Of a DNA stretch of 32,004 bases, positions 23,882 to 31,990 are shown in pieces (position 1 is the stretch's first letter; each line of letters starts with the position of its first letter). Under the pieces are notes generated by a model that was not told where the DNA came from, did not search any database, and saw only the letters and a program-made list of their open reading frames with translations. The translations under genes and the position numbers were made by a program. This DNA comes from Psychromonas arctica DSM 14288 (GTDB lineage: Bacteria > Pseudomonadota > Gammaproteobacteria > Enterobacterales > Psychromonadaceae). The stretch lies in NCBI RefSeq assembly GCF_000482725.1, contig NZ_AXWP01000055.1, positions 1 through 32,004 of the forward strand, in the 5' to 3' direction.

Positions 23882-24387
23882 AGGAATATTAGCTTTTATC
23901 GGAAGTGAATAGGTAAATAGAGCGTTTAAACAAATTATACAAATGAACGTGATTAATTGCACACTTTTAAATCTGCAAAAGTGCTAATTGCAATATTATA
24001 ATTGGAATAACTGCTGCACCTTTTTATGAGTATTTTTGATTTTATCCTTTTTGTGGTGGGAACTCCTTAATGACGCTGGTAGCGTGGTAGAAACCTACTT
24101 ATATATATTTAATATTGATGTTTTATGGTGCATTCCTTGCATTAAATTTTGTAAAAATGTAACCTCCTGCCTAATTTAGAATTGCTACTTTATAATTAGC
24201 GTTTTTATATGGTATAAGCAAAATAAAACATCATTTAAAGCGCATTGTTAAACTTTATCTTGATTTTTTATGTTTTATAAATAAATCCATATATATTTTT
24301 TCTTATGAAATATAATAGTTAAAAATATATTGCCAATTGTAAGCTATTGATAAGTAGTTTCATTGTTAATTTTACAAAGAGGTATTT
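23882..24387 (+). promoter_or_regulatory. Long leader region of the surface-polymer locus
   Basis: A 500-bp AT-rich region without genes. Features seen: an inverted repeat CACTTTT/AAAAGTG (23962-23984 area), a TATAAT at 23997-24002 that could be the -10 of the polymer operon (only a poor -35), the ops-like element at 24073-24086 and a final ribosome site AAAGAGG (24376-24382). The long untranslated leader is normal for RfaH-controlled surface polysaccharide operons. Confidence 0.5.
24073..24086 (+). promoter_or_regulatory. ops/JUMPStart-like element (RfaH recruitment)
   Basis: GCTGGTAGCGTG (24075-24086) matches the E. coli ops element GGCGGTAGCGTG at 10 of 12 positions, and the ACGCT/AGCGT arms around GGT (24073-24085) can form the small hairpin that RfaH reads on the non-template strand. 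CTCCTTAATGACGC just upstream resembles the CTGTTAAG part of JUMPStart. It points into the gene cluster that starts at 24388. RfaH itself is outside the window. Confidence 0.7.
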
Positions 24388-25611
24388 GTGAGAAAGCTTA
24401 AGATGATCGTTAAACAATTGTTAGCAAAAACAGGATCGTTTGATTTTTATATTAAACAGCTTTATATTCAACTCACAGTCATAATCTACAAGTTAAAATA
24501 CCTTTTAGTTAAAGTGCAACCTGAACAGTTTGTGTTTGAAAGCTTTCAAGGTAAGTCAGCATCTGACTCTCCTTATGCTTTATATTTAGAGTTAACTAAG
24601 CTTCTACCTAATGCCAATTTTATTTGGGTGTTTTCAGATAATAAACATGAAGACTTTCAAAAGCTTCAAAATATTTCAAATACTCGATGTGTTGTGCGTG
24701 CAACTAAATCATATTTTCAAGCTTATGCATCAAGTCAATACTGGATAATTAATTGTAGGTTGCCCTATAGGTTAATTCCTTCAATAAGCCAGACAGTTAT
24801 TCAGTGTTGGCATGGGACTCCATTGAAGAAGTTAGGTTTAGATATCAAAGTAGAGAATCACCCAACCTCAAGCTTAAAAGCGATGCACTTTGCCTATTTA
24901 TGGGAAAGTAAGCGATGTGATTATTTTTTGTCTCCTAGTCCATATGCATCTAAGTGTTTTAAGAGTTCTTTTCGCGTGAGTGATATTCAAATTGTTGAGC
25001 TTGGTTATCCAAGAAATGATGATTTGTCTAGATATAAAAAAGATCTTATTTACCAAAATAATATTAAGAAAAAGTTAGGTATTGAACAAAATAAAAAGGT
25101 CATATTATATGCGCCTACTTTTCGCGATGATGATTTTTCAGCGGGTAAGCATAGGGCTATAAATCAATTGGATAATACTCAATTTAAAGAAAAATTTGGT
25201 GATGATGTACAATTTTTATTTAGGGGACATTACTTCTCTGAAGTGAAACAACATCAAGATAGCTTTTTCTTAAATGTATCAAGTTATCCTCGTATCAATG
25301 ACTTACTTTTAATCGCTGATGCTATTATCACTGATTATTCAAGTTTGTTTTTCGATTACTTAGTTCTTGAACGTCCCATGTTTTTTTATATGTATGATAA
25401 AGATAAATATCTCAACGATATTCGTGGCACTTATTTAGATGTTGACAAAAGTATGCCGGGTCCTATAGCTCAAACCCAGCAAGAGTTATTGAATTTGTTG
25501 TTGAATACTGAAAAGAACAACATAGATTTAAAGCATTTCAATGATGAGTATAATCCTTATGAGGACGGTCAATCATCACTACGAGTCATCCAAAAAATAT
25601 TAGCAAGTTGA
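24388..25611 (+). CDS. CDP-glycerol glycerophosphotransferase family protein (TagB/TagF-like) 1
   Basis: A 407-residue protein with a GTG start supported by AAAGAGG five bases upstream. The N-terminus is basic and amphipathic (residues 1-40), as in membrane-bound glycerophosphotransferases. The catalytic domain shows the family blocks CWHGTPLKKLG (about residues 148-158), LSPSPYASKCF, LGYPRNDDL, ILYAPTFRDDD, FRGHY and IITDYSSLFFDY (about 312-323), in the order and spacing of TagB/TagF. Such enzymes transfer glycerol phosphate from CDP-glycerol to a primer or a growing chain on the inner face of the membrane. Whether it primes or polymerises cannot be told. It is the first gene after the ops element; the next gene follows after a 303-bp gap. 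Confidence 0.88.
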   Translation: MRKLKMIVKQLLAKTGSFDFYIKQLYIQLTVIIYKLKYLLVKVQPEQFVFESFQGKSASDSPYALYLELTKLLPNANFIWVFSDNKHEDFQKLQNISNTRCVVRATKSYFQAYASSQYWIINCRLPYRLIPSISQTVIQCWHGTPLKKLGLDIKVENHPTSSLKAMHFAYLWESKRCDYFLSPSPYASKCFKSSFRVSDIQIVELGYPRNDDLSRYKKDLIYQNNIKKKLGIEQNKKVILYAPTFRDDDFSAGKHRAINQLDNTQFKEKFGDDVQFLFRGHYFSEVKQHQDSFFLNVSSYPRINDLLLIADAIITDYSSLFFDYLVLERPMFFYMYDKDKYLNDIRGTYLDVDKSMPGPIAQTQQELLNLLLNTEKNNIDLKHFNDEYNPYEDGQSSLRVIQKILAS

Positions 25612-25914
25612 GAGCACCATCAAGCGAACGTTAAATATGAGTAGTCATCTATTATTATTAACTGATTGATGAAAAGGTTAAATATATGTTTTTATATTTG
25701 AATTATTTTTTAGTTATCTTGAATTTGATATAATTAACCTTGTTGAAGTATATCGCATAACACTTAGTTCAAATTAATAGAGCTTCAAGTAGTCTGTTTA
25801 TTTTAAACACAGTTAGTTTAGGTTAATGATTATTAAGCATTTTTAACTTAATAAAAGTCATATATAAATAAGAGCAGTTTGCTCTAAACGTAATTAAAGT
25901 AATAGGTGTTATTA
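25612..25914. other. Intergenic gap inside the polymer locus
   Basis: About 300 bp of very AT-rich DNA without a credible gene. A hairpin AGAGCA-GTT-TGCTCT lies at 25871-25885, preceded by TATATAAAT, which could be a local promoter for the cytidylyltransferase gene. Confidence 0.4.
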
Positions 25915-26316
25915 ATGAGTAACAAAAAAAGAGTGATCACTTTTGGAACGTTTGATGTTTTTCATGTTGGACATATCAATATCTTAGAGCGCTGTGCAAC
26001 TTTAGGCGATATATTGATTGTTGGTGTTTCTAGTGATGCCCTGAACTTCAGTAAAAAACAGCGTAATCCTATATATAGCGAACAAGATCGTTTGAAAATA
26101 ATTCAATCTTTGTCATTCGTTGATGAAGTGTTTATTGAACATTCGTTAGAAAAAAAACGAGAATATATTGAATTCTATCGTGGTGACGTTTTAGCAATGG
26201 GCGATGATTGGAAAGGTAAGTTTGATGAGTTTTCAGATATTTGTGAAGTTGTTTATTTTCCTCGCACACCTTCTATTTCGACTTCAGAAATTATTGAAAT
26301 AGCTAAAAATATCTAG
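25915..26316 (+). CDS. tagD: Glycerol-3-phosphate cytidylyltransferase (TagD-like)
   Basis: A 133-residue soluble nucleotidyltransferase that makes CDP-glycerol from CTP and glycerol-3-phosphate, the donor for the neighbouring transferases. The ATP/CTP-binding motif is GTFDVFHVGH (residues 11-20, HxGH), with NPIYSEQDRLKI in the middle and the family-closing RTPSISTSEII near the end. Length fits TagD (about 129-132). I chose the ATG at 25915 because AATAGG (25901-25906) is 8 bases upstream; a GTG at 25906 would overlap it. The RYS-type Arg before YSEQDR is replaced (NPIYSEQDR), a mild variant. A related FAD/ethanolamine cytidylyltransferase is possible but less likely given the context. Confidence 0.88.
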   Translation: MSNKKRVITFGTFDVFHVGHINILERCATLGDILIVGVSSDALNFSKKQRNPIYSEQDRLKIIQSLSFVDEVFIEHSLEKKREYIEFYRGDVLAMGDDWKGKFDEFSDICEVVYFPRTPSISTSEIIEIAKNI

Positions 26317-26335
26317 TTTAGATCAAGGCAACAAC

Positions 26336-27511
26336 TTGAATAAAAATCGTTATTTAAAACTACGAAGAGCGCTTTTCATTAAAGGAGCGCTTTTTTCTTT
26401 GCTGGGCTTTTTTGTCGGTAGGTCAAAACAGCGTATTATTTTTAATTCAGAGTTTAATACCGAATTTAATCATAACTCAAAGTACCTTTTTTTGTATTTT
26501 TTGAAACATCACCCTGAGTATGATGTTCGATTTGTTATTAATGATATTGAGCAAAAAAATAAATTAAACCAAGAAATTGGCCCATATTTTATTGATACTT
26601 ACTGCTTTAAGAATCGGCTTTTTATTTTAAAAGCTAAAGTATGGGTTACGTCCTCTTTAGAGACCCCTCTTGGCGGTTTTTGGCAAAGTTATAATCGTTT
26701 TGTTTTCCACTTAGGACACGGTGCTCCATTAAAGCGGATTGGGCGTGCTGAGAAATACCTCAACTGGAAAAAAGCACTGTATTACCGTTTAATTAAACAA
26801 AATTTTAATTATTTTTTTTCTACGTCTGCCGCCTTCTCTGAAACTTGGAGAGCATGTTTAAATTTAAAAAAAGAACAGGTCGTTATTGCAGGGCAAGCCC
26901 GGAATGACGCGTTGACTGATGAAGGAGTTAATTCGAATACTGTATTACGTTTAGATAAAAGTAGAAAACATATTTTGTATGCACCAACATGGCGACCATT
27001 CGACGACACCATCATATTTCCTTTTTTTGATTTTGATGCAAAGGAATTAGATCTTTTTTTGGATAAATACAATATAACTCTTCATGTAAGAGTTCATCCT
27101 AATTTTGAATCTGATCTACCGACTAAACTTAAAAACATATCGCACTTAAATATCCTTTCACGAGGAAAAGTAACTGATATTAATGATATTTTGGTGCAGT
27201 TTGATTTATTGATAACTGATTACTCAAGTATTTATGTAGATTATTTATTAACTCAAAAACCAATGTTGTTTCTACCTTATGATTATGATGAATATAAAGC
27301 TAAAATTGGCTTTACCATACCGTATAATGAGGCTACTCCTGGGCCAAAACCGAAAACATATAAAGAATTTATAATCGAAATTGATCGTTTGTTAAGTGAT
27401 GACTCTTATTATGCACAAGAGCGCGAGGAAGCAAATAATTGGCTCAATGTTGTCCAACAGAACCAAACACAAAATAATGCACAACTTATTAAGCGATTGA
27501 TTGCTCAATAA
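26336..27511 (+). CDS. CDP-glycerol glycerophosphotransferase family protein (TagB/TagF-like) 2
   Basis: A 391-residue protein, with a TTG start supported by AAGG (26325-26328) seven bases upstream and 17 bases after the cytidylyltransferase stop. Residues 12-25 are hydrophobic (LFIKGALFSLLGFF), a probable membrane-contact helix. The catalytic blocks are FHLGHGAPLKRIG (the usual WHGTPLK varied to LGHGAPLK), FSTSAAFSETW, IAGQARNDAL, ILYAPTWRPFDD, VRVHPNFE and LITDYSSIYVDYL, followed by PMLFLPYDYDEY. It is divergent from its neighbour at 24388 and so probably does a different step, for example priming against chain growth. Low GC, with tract-rich codon use like the rest of the locus. Confidence 0.86.
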   Translation: MNKNRYLKLRRALFIKGALFSLLGFFVGRSKQRIIFNSEFNTEFNHNSKYLFLYFLKHHPEYDVRFVINDIEQKNKLNQEIGPYFIDTYCFKNRLFILKAKVWVTSSLETPLGGFWQSYNRFVFHLGHGAPLKRIGRAEKYLNWKKALYYRLIKQNFNYFFSTSAAFSETWRACLNLKKEQVVIAGQARNDALTDEGVNSNTVLRLDKSRKHILYAPTWRPFDDTIIFPFFDFDAKELDLFLDKYNITLHVRVHPNFESDLPTKLKNISHLNILSRGKVTDINDILVQFDLLITDYSSIYVDYLLTQKPMLFLPYDYDEYKAKIGFTIPYNEATPGPKPKTYKEFIIEIDRLLSDDSYYAQEREEANNWLNVVQQNQTQNNAQLIKRLIAQ

Positions 27512-27558
27512 GTCGATTTGAACCAAAAGACTTTGATTAAATCGAAAAGTCTAACAAT

Positions 27559-28353
27559 ATGTTTGAAATATACATAGGTAATAAGAACTTGAATACAAAA
27601 ATAATATCAAGAAATTTATATATTCTATATACGCTGGCTCATCTAAAGAAAAAGGCCAAAATTCGAGGTACTTTTTTAGGGTACCTCTGGTGGTTTATCG
27701 AACCAATGATGCTCATTGGTTTATACAGCTATGTTGTGGGGGTTATTTTTGGCCATAGTGGTGCTGATCAACTTCTTATGATCGCTGTAGGTGTTACGCT
27801 GTGGAAGTGGTGGAGCTCCAGCATGTCTAGCGCTACGACTTCTTTTCGACGTTATAAAGGTATTGTAAGTCAAGTTAAAATGCCTTTACCAATACTTCCT
27901 ATTTCAGAGGTGTTTGGTGAAAGTTATATGTTCATGTTTGCTTACTTGATCCTGCAAAGTGTTTTACTTTATTTAGGTTTTGTTCCTGATATATTTGCGT
28001 TAGTTATAAGTTTTTTAATTTCAATGGTTGCCGTTAGCGCATTATCATTAAGTTTAGCGATACTTAATGTCTTTGTTAGAGACACTGCTTTCCTTGTCGG
28101 GTTCGGGTTAAGGATCTTGTTCTACATCACCCCTATCATATATCCAGCAAGTCGTGTTCCAGAAAACTTTCGTTTTTTAACAGATCTAAACCCATTTGCT
28201 CACTTAATTACTTATTACAATAATGCGCTTATATATACAGACCGAGTTGAGTATGGAAGCATGTGTTATGCACTTATTGGTTCTTCTATAGGGCTCTTTG
28301 TTTTAACTCGAATTTGTAAAAAGATTACACCTCAAATCATCAGGAATGTTTAA
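27559..28353 (+). CDS. ABC-2 type polysaccharide/teichoic-acid export permease (TagG/Wzm/KpsM-like)
   Basis: A 264-residue inner-membrane protein with about six transmembrane helices (about 42-65, 70-90, 120-145, 150-175, 180-200 and 230-252). GTFLGYLWWFIEPMMLIGLYS at the start is the TagG/Wzm N-terminal block (cited as GYLWWFIEP), and RDTAFLVGFGLRILFYITPIIYP is the conserved late region (cited as ITPIIYP). It is the channel half of the exporter whose ATPase begins 2-11 bases around its stop. It should move the undecaprenyl- or lipid-linked polymer made by the glycerophosphotransferases across the inner membrane. The ribosome site is weak. Outer-membrane export parts (KpsD/E or Wza/Wzc types) are not in the window. 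Confidence 0.88.
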   Translation: MFEIYIGNKNLNTKIISRNLYILYTLAHLKKKAKIRGTFLGYLWWFIEPMMLIGLYSYVVGVIFGHSGADQLLMIAVGVTLWKWWSSSMSSATTSFRRYKGIVSQVKMPLPILPISEVFGESYMFMFAYLILQSVLLYLGFVPDIFALVISFLISMVAVSALSLSLAILNVFVRDTAFLVGFGLRILFYITPIIYPASRVPENFRFLTDLNPFAHLITYYNNALIYTDRVEYGSMCYALIGSSIGLFVLTRICKKITPQIIRNV

Positions 28354-28354
28354 C

Positions 28355-29098
28355 ATGAGCCATGATAAAAATTTAGTGGTAGAACTCGATGATGTCACTT
28401 TAAAGTATGCTAGTAGTACTAGTTTTAACTTAAAGCGTCTTTTTCTTTCTAAGTATGAGCGAAAGCGAGTTGTATCTAATTCTAATGCTAGTCGTGAGGC
28501 TGCGTTAAGTAATATTTCTTTGAAGTTTTATGAAGGAGATATAGTTGGTATCGTTGGCCGCAATGGTGCAGGTAAGTCAACGATCTGTAAGGTTTTATCT
28601 GGTATTTTAAGACCTACTAGTGGAAAGTTCTACTCACAGTTAGACATCGGTTCTTTGCTTTCCTTGAACTCTTTTTTTGCTAAAGAACTAAGTGGGTTAG
28701 ATAATATCTATCTTGCGGGGGCATTGCTTGGGAAAAACAAAAAAGAAATAGAAGATAAAATTGATGAGATAATTGATTTCTCTGAGTTAGATGATTCAAT
28801 TCATAAGCCTGTTGAAACTTATTCTAGTGGTATGGTGTCCCGTCTAGCTTTTTCAATAGCGACAACATATCGCAGTGATATTTTAATTATTGACGAAGTG
28901 TTAAGTGTTGGGGATAAGTATTTTAGAGAGAAGTGCAAAATTCGAATGAAGGATATTATGAAAGAATCGAGATTGATTATTATTGTTTCACATTCCGATT
29001 CTGATATTAAAAATATGTGCAATAGGGCGATATATCTAGATAAAGGTAAAGTAGTTTTAGATGGCTCTGTTGATGAAGTTCTTAGTAAATATAAATAG
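28355..29098 (+). CDS. ABC exporter ATP-binding protein (TagH/Wzt/KpsT-like)
   Basis: A 247-residue ATPase for polysaccharide export. Walker A is GRNGAGKST (about residues 74-82), the signature YSSGMVSRLAFS, Walker B ILIIDEVLSVGD and the switch VSHSDSD. The 50-residue N-terminal extension before AALSNISLKFYEGD is typical of TagH/Wzt proteins (SREAAL arm). There is no C-terminal polymer-binding domain as in long Wzt proteins, so the chain need not be end-capped for recognition. The ATG at 28355 has AGGA (28342-28345) 9 bases upstream; an ATG at 28346 directly abuts that site and is less likely. The start lies at the end of the permease gene, so the two are coupled. Confidence 0.88.
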   Translation: MSHDKNLVVELDDVTLKYASSTSFNLKRLFLSKYERKRVVSNSNASREAALSNISLKFYEGDIVGIVGRNGAGKSTICKVLSGILRPTSGKFYSQLDIGSLLSLNSFFAKELSGLDNIYLAGALLGKNKKEIEDKIDEIIDFSELDDSIHKPVETYSSGMVSRLAFSIATTYRSDILIIDEVLSVGDKYFREKCKIRMKDIMKESRLIIIVSHSDSDIKNMCNRAIYLDKGKVVLDGSVDEVLSKYK

Positions 29099-29105
29099 GT
29101 AAAAT

Positions 29106-31559
29106 ATGATATATTTTTTATTGTTAGCAATTCTTTTTCTAAATTATAAATTAATAATGCTGACTGCATCATCCCCTAAAAAGATAATTAAGTGGAATAA
29201 TAAGTTGAAGTTTGCTTTCAAATGGCTTCAAAATGAATGCATATATGCTTTATTTTATAAATATGCTCCAATTAATAATCACTCAATTTTATTTGAATCT
29301 CATCTTGGCCACGATATTGGAGGTAATCCATATTATCTTTTGCTTGAAATATTAAAGAATGAAAAATATAAAAACTTCAAATGTTATGTGGTAGGTAATA
29401 AGAAAGATATATTAGAAAAGCAAACTCTTCATGACGCAAAAATAGAGGTAATTGAATATTGCTCTTTTAGATACTATTACCATTTAGCAACATCAAAATT
29501 TTTAGTTAATGACGTTACTTTTAAAGCATTCTTTATTAAAAAAGAAGGGCAATCATACCTAAACACTTGGCATGGAACTCCCTTAAAGGCTATGGGAAGG
29601 AGTATTGAATATAATCCTGTTTTTCTTTCCAACACTCAAAGGAATTTTATACAAGCTGATTGTTTGCTAGCTCCTAATAAACATGTTTTAGATATGATTC
29701 AGTATGAATACATGTTAGATGGGCTTCAAAATAAAGAAATTACTTTAAGTGGTTACCCTCGGAACGAGGTGTTTTTTAAAGACTATTCTTATATAAAAAA
29801 AGAATTATCTCTAAATGATAAAACTATTTTTTGTTATATGCCTACTTGGCGAGGAGGTAAAAACAAACTAGAGAACTTTGCTCGTTCTAAAGAATTGCAG
29901 GCTAATTTAGACTATTTAAGTGATAATTTGGCTTCGAAGCAAGTCCTTTATGTAAAATTACATCCATTGTCATTATCAAGTATCAATTTAGCTCTTTATG
30001 ATAATATTAAGCCTTTTCCATCTCAGTATGAAACATATGAGTTTCTATCACAAGCTGATATGTTAATAACTGATTATTCAAGTGTACTTTTCGACTTTGC
30101 TAATGCAAATAAAAAAATAATTTTATTTAGCTATGATTATGATGATTACACATCTGAAAGGGGCTTCTCTTTAGATTTCTTTAAAGATATTCCCTTCGTA
30201 AAAGCTTCAAGCAAAGAAATACTTTTAGAAGAAATGAATAAAGTGTATTCAATTGATAATACTTTAATTGAAGAGTTTAAGAATACCTTTTGTTCTTATG
30301 ATTCAGAACGAGCTTCATTTGAGTTATGTAACTATTTTATTGATAAAGTGCCAGCCCCTAGTACTAAATTGATAAATAAAAGAGACAAGTTGACCCTTAT
30401 ATATTCAGGCCAATTTTTAAGAAATGGGATTACAACCTCTTTATTAAACTTATTCTCCAACTTAGATTTGGATGAAATTAAAGTCGTTTGTAATTTTAAT
30501 CAGGGATTAGTCAAAAAAGACTCTTATGAGGCTATTGCTGGATTAGAAAAAGAAATTTCTTATATTCCCAATAAGGGAAAGATGTTATTAACTCCATTAG
30601 AAAAACTAATTATTTTTTTTAGAGTACGAGGTAAGTTTTTAAATAAGTATTCAGAGTCTGTAGAAAAGGTTGCTTTTCAAAGGGAAGCCAAAAGGTTATA
30701 TGGGAATATTCAATTTGATGAGCTTATTCACTTTACTGGTTACGATCGGAAGCCTTGTTTTTTATATAAACATATGAATGCTAATAAAACAATTTTTGTT
30801 CATAATGATATGGAACAAGAACTAACGATCAGAGCAAATTATTCACCTTTTGCCGTTTTTTCTGCATGGAAAAGTTTTAATAACATTGCAGTCGTCCGAG
30901 AATCCTTGTATCAACCATGTATAAAGGTATTACCTGAAATTAAAAATAAAGTTATGACGGTTCATAATAGTATTAATTTCGAACTTTCATATCAAAAGTC
31001 TCAAAGCCCTTTAAAAAATTTAGTTACCCAAGAAATCGAAAACCTGCTCGATAACGTTTCAACTAAAAAAATAATTACCATAGGAAGATTTTCACCCGAA
31101 AAAGGGCACATAAGACTGATAGAGGCTTTTGAATTAGTTGCAACAGATAACGATAATATAGATTTATATATTATGGGGGGGCATGGACCCTTTTACACAG
31201 ATACTATTAATAGGGTTTCACAATCAGAGTTTTCTCATAGAATTCATGTGTTGGTGGGGATTTCAAACCCATATCCAGTTTTGAAAAGAATGGATTTATT
31301 TATTTTGCCCTCATTTTATGAAGGATTACCTATGGTTTTCTTCGAGGCTATCCTGATGGGGGTCCCTATTATTTCTACAGATATCGATGGACCATCTCAG
31401 TTCTTAAATGAAGGTTATGGAACCGTAGTTGATAATTCGACTGCAGGCTTAGCTTTAGGTATGAATATGTTTTTGGATGGAGATATTTTACCTACACAAA
31501 TGGATCTAAATAGCTTTAATGAGAAAGCAAAAGCGGAGTTTTTAAGTTTAATGAAGTAG
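29106..31559 (+). CDS. Fusion of CDP-glycerol glycerophosphotransferase (N) and GT4 glycosyltransferase (C)
   Basis: An 817-residue two-domain protein starting 8 bp after the ATPase gene with TAGGTAAA as ribosome site. Residues 1-18 are a hydrophobic helix (MIYFLLLAILFLNYKLIML). Residues of about 50-415 hold the TagF-type domain: NTWHGTPLKAMG, LLAPNKHVL, LSGYPRNEVF, CYMPTWRGGK, VKLHPL and LITDYSSVLFDFA. Residues of about 430-815 hold a GT-B glycosyltransferase family 4 domain: the early IYSGQFLRNGITTSLLNL, IITIGRFSPEKGH (about 656-668), YIMGGHGPF, and FILPSFYEGLPMVFFEAILMG with the E-x7-E of GT4 (cited as PSFYEGLPMVFFEA). Such a protein could add glycerol phosphate and a sugar alternately, making a glycosylated or mixed backbone. 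Donor and linkage are not predictable. Confidence 0.88.
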   Translation: MIYFLLLAILFLNYKLIMLTASSPKKIIKWNNKLKFAFKWLQNECIYALFYKYAPINNHSILFESHLGHDIGGNPYYLLLEILKNEKYKNFKCYVVGNKKDILEKQTLHDAKIEVIEYCSFRYYYHLATSKFLVNDVTFKAFFIKKEGQSYLNTWHGTPLKAMGRSIEYNPVFLSNTQRNFIQADCLLAPNKHVLDMIQYEYMLDGLQNKEITLSGYPRNEVFFKDYSYIKKELSLNDKTIFCYMPTWRGGKNKLENFARSKELQANLDYLSDNLASKQVLYVKLHPLSLSSINLALYDNIKPFPSQYETYEFLSQADMLITDYSSVLFDFANANKKIILFSYDYDDYTSERGFSLDFFKDIPFVKASSKEILLEEMNKVYSIDNTLIEEFKNTFCSYDSERASFELCNYFIDKVPAPSTKLINKRDKLTLIYSGQFLRNGITTSLLNLFSNLDLDEIKVVCNFNQGLVKKDSYEAIAGLEKEISYIPNKGKMLLTPLEKLIIFFRVRGKFLNKYSESVEKVAFQREAKRLYGNIQFDELIHFTGYDRKPCFLYKHMNANKTIFVHNDMEQELTIRANYSPFAVFSAWKSFNNIAVVRESLYQPCIKVLPEIKNKVMTVHNSINFELSYQKSQSPLKNLVTQEIENLLDNVSTKKIITIGRFSPEKGHIRLIEAFELVATDNDNIDLYIMGGHGPFYTDTINRVSQSEFSHRIHVLVGISNPYPVLKRMDLFILPSFYEGLPMVFFEAILMGVPIISTDIDGPSQFLNEGYGTVVDNSTAGLALGMNMFLDGDILPTQMDLNSFNEKAKAEFLSLMK

Positions 31560-31990
31560 AGTGTTTTAATTGGTAGATAATATTTGAAATATTATAGAGG
31601 CTTTATATAATGATATTAATACCTTAAGAACAATATAATGACAACTCCCGACAGGGGGAGGTTTTATTCAGGTTAGAGTTGTCATTATACAAGTAAAGAA
31701 TACAGAAAATTATTGTGGGGCTATCGAATTAAGCAAAGCATGGGCCCGGAGGAAATTGTTGGAATAACGCATCAATTGAACGTCTCTATAGAGTATGTGT
31801 TAAGTAAACGAGTGAAGTCTCTCTGTCCACAAACTGATGTAACCTTAGTGTTTGTCTATATTGAACGCCTTGATCTGAGTGCATTATTAATCCGACTTCA
31901 GTTTTTCGGTAAGCGTCTAGCGAAGCACACCTAGTATCGATTTTCTGATTGTTTAAAAATATCTGCTCAATAATAAATTCGGAGCAGATA
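31560..31990. other. Intergenic region after the polymer genes
   Basis: About 430 bp. It holds the large hairpin at 31634-31689 and the inverted repeat at 31961-31989. A 73-codon frame at 31713-31934 has a TTG start without ribosome site and no recognisable product, so I do not call it a gene. GC and composition of 31740-31925 are higher than in the polymer genes, which could reflect a remnant of other origin. Confidence 0.4.
31634..31689 (+). terminator. Large hairpin with an embedded terminator-like stem after the GT fusion gene
   Basis: TATAATGACAACTC (31634-31647) is perfectly complementary to 31676-31689 (14 bp, 28-base loop). Inside, CTCCC (31645-31649) can instead pair with GGGAG (31656-31660), followed by GTTTTATT, a short Rho-independent-like terminator. 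The two foldings share bases 31645-31647 and so compete. Confidence 0.5.

Noticed and set aside
23882-23962. N-terminal signal-peptide-like extension of the methyltransferase
   Set aside because: The extra 27 residues are hydrophobic by chance in AT-rich DNA; a cytosolic RNA methyltransferase should not be exported and the family start is at KRTFTAPWHDY.
31634-31689. Integron attC site
   Set aside because: The arms do not carry the RYYYAAC and GTTRRRY core sites, and no integrase is near.
31713-31934. A 73-codon open frame after the polymer genes
   Set aside because: It begins with TTG without a ribosome site, shows no recognisable domain, and has no composition pattern of a coding gene. 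Kept only as part of the intergenic note.
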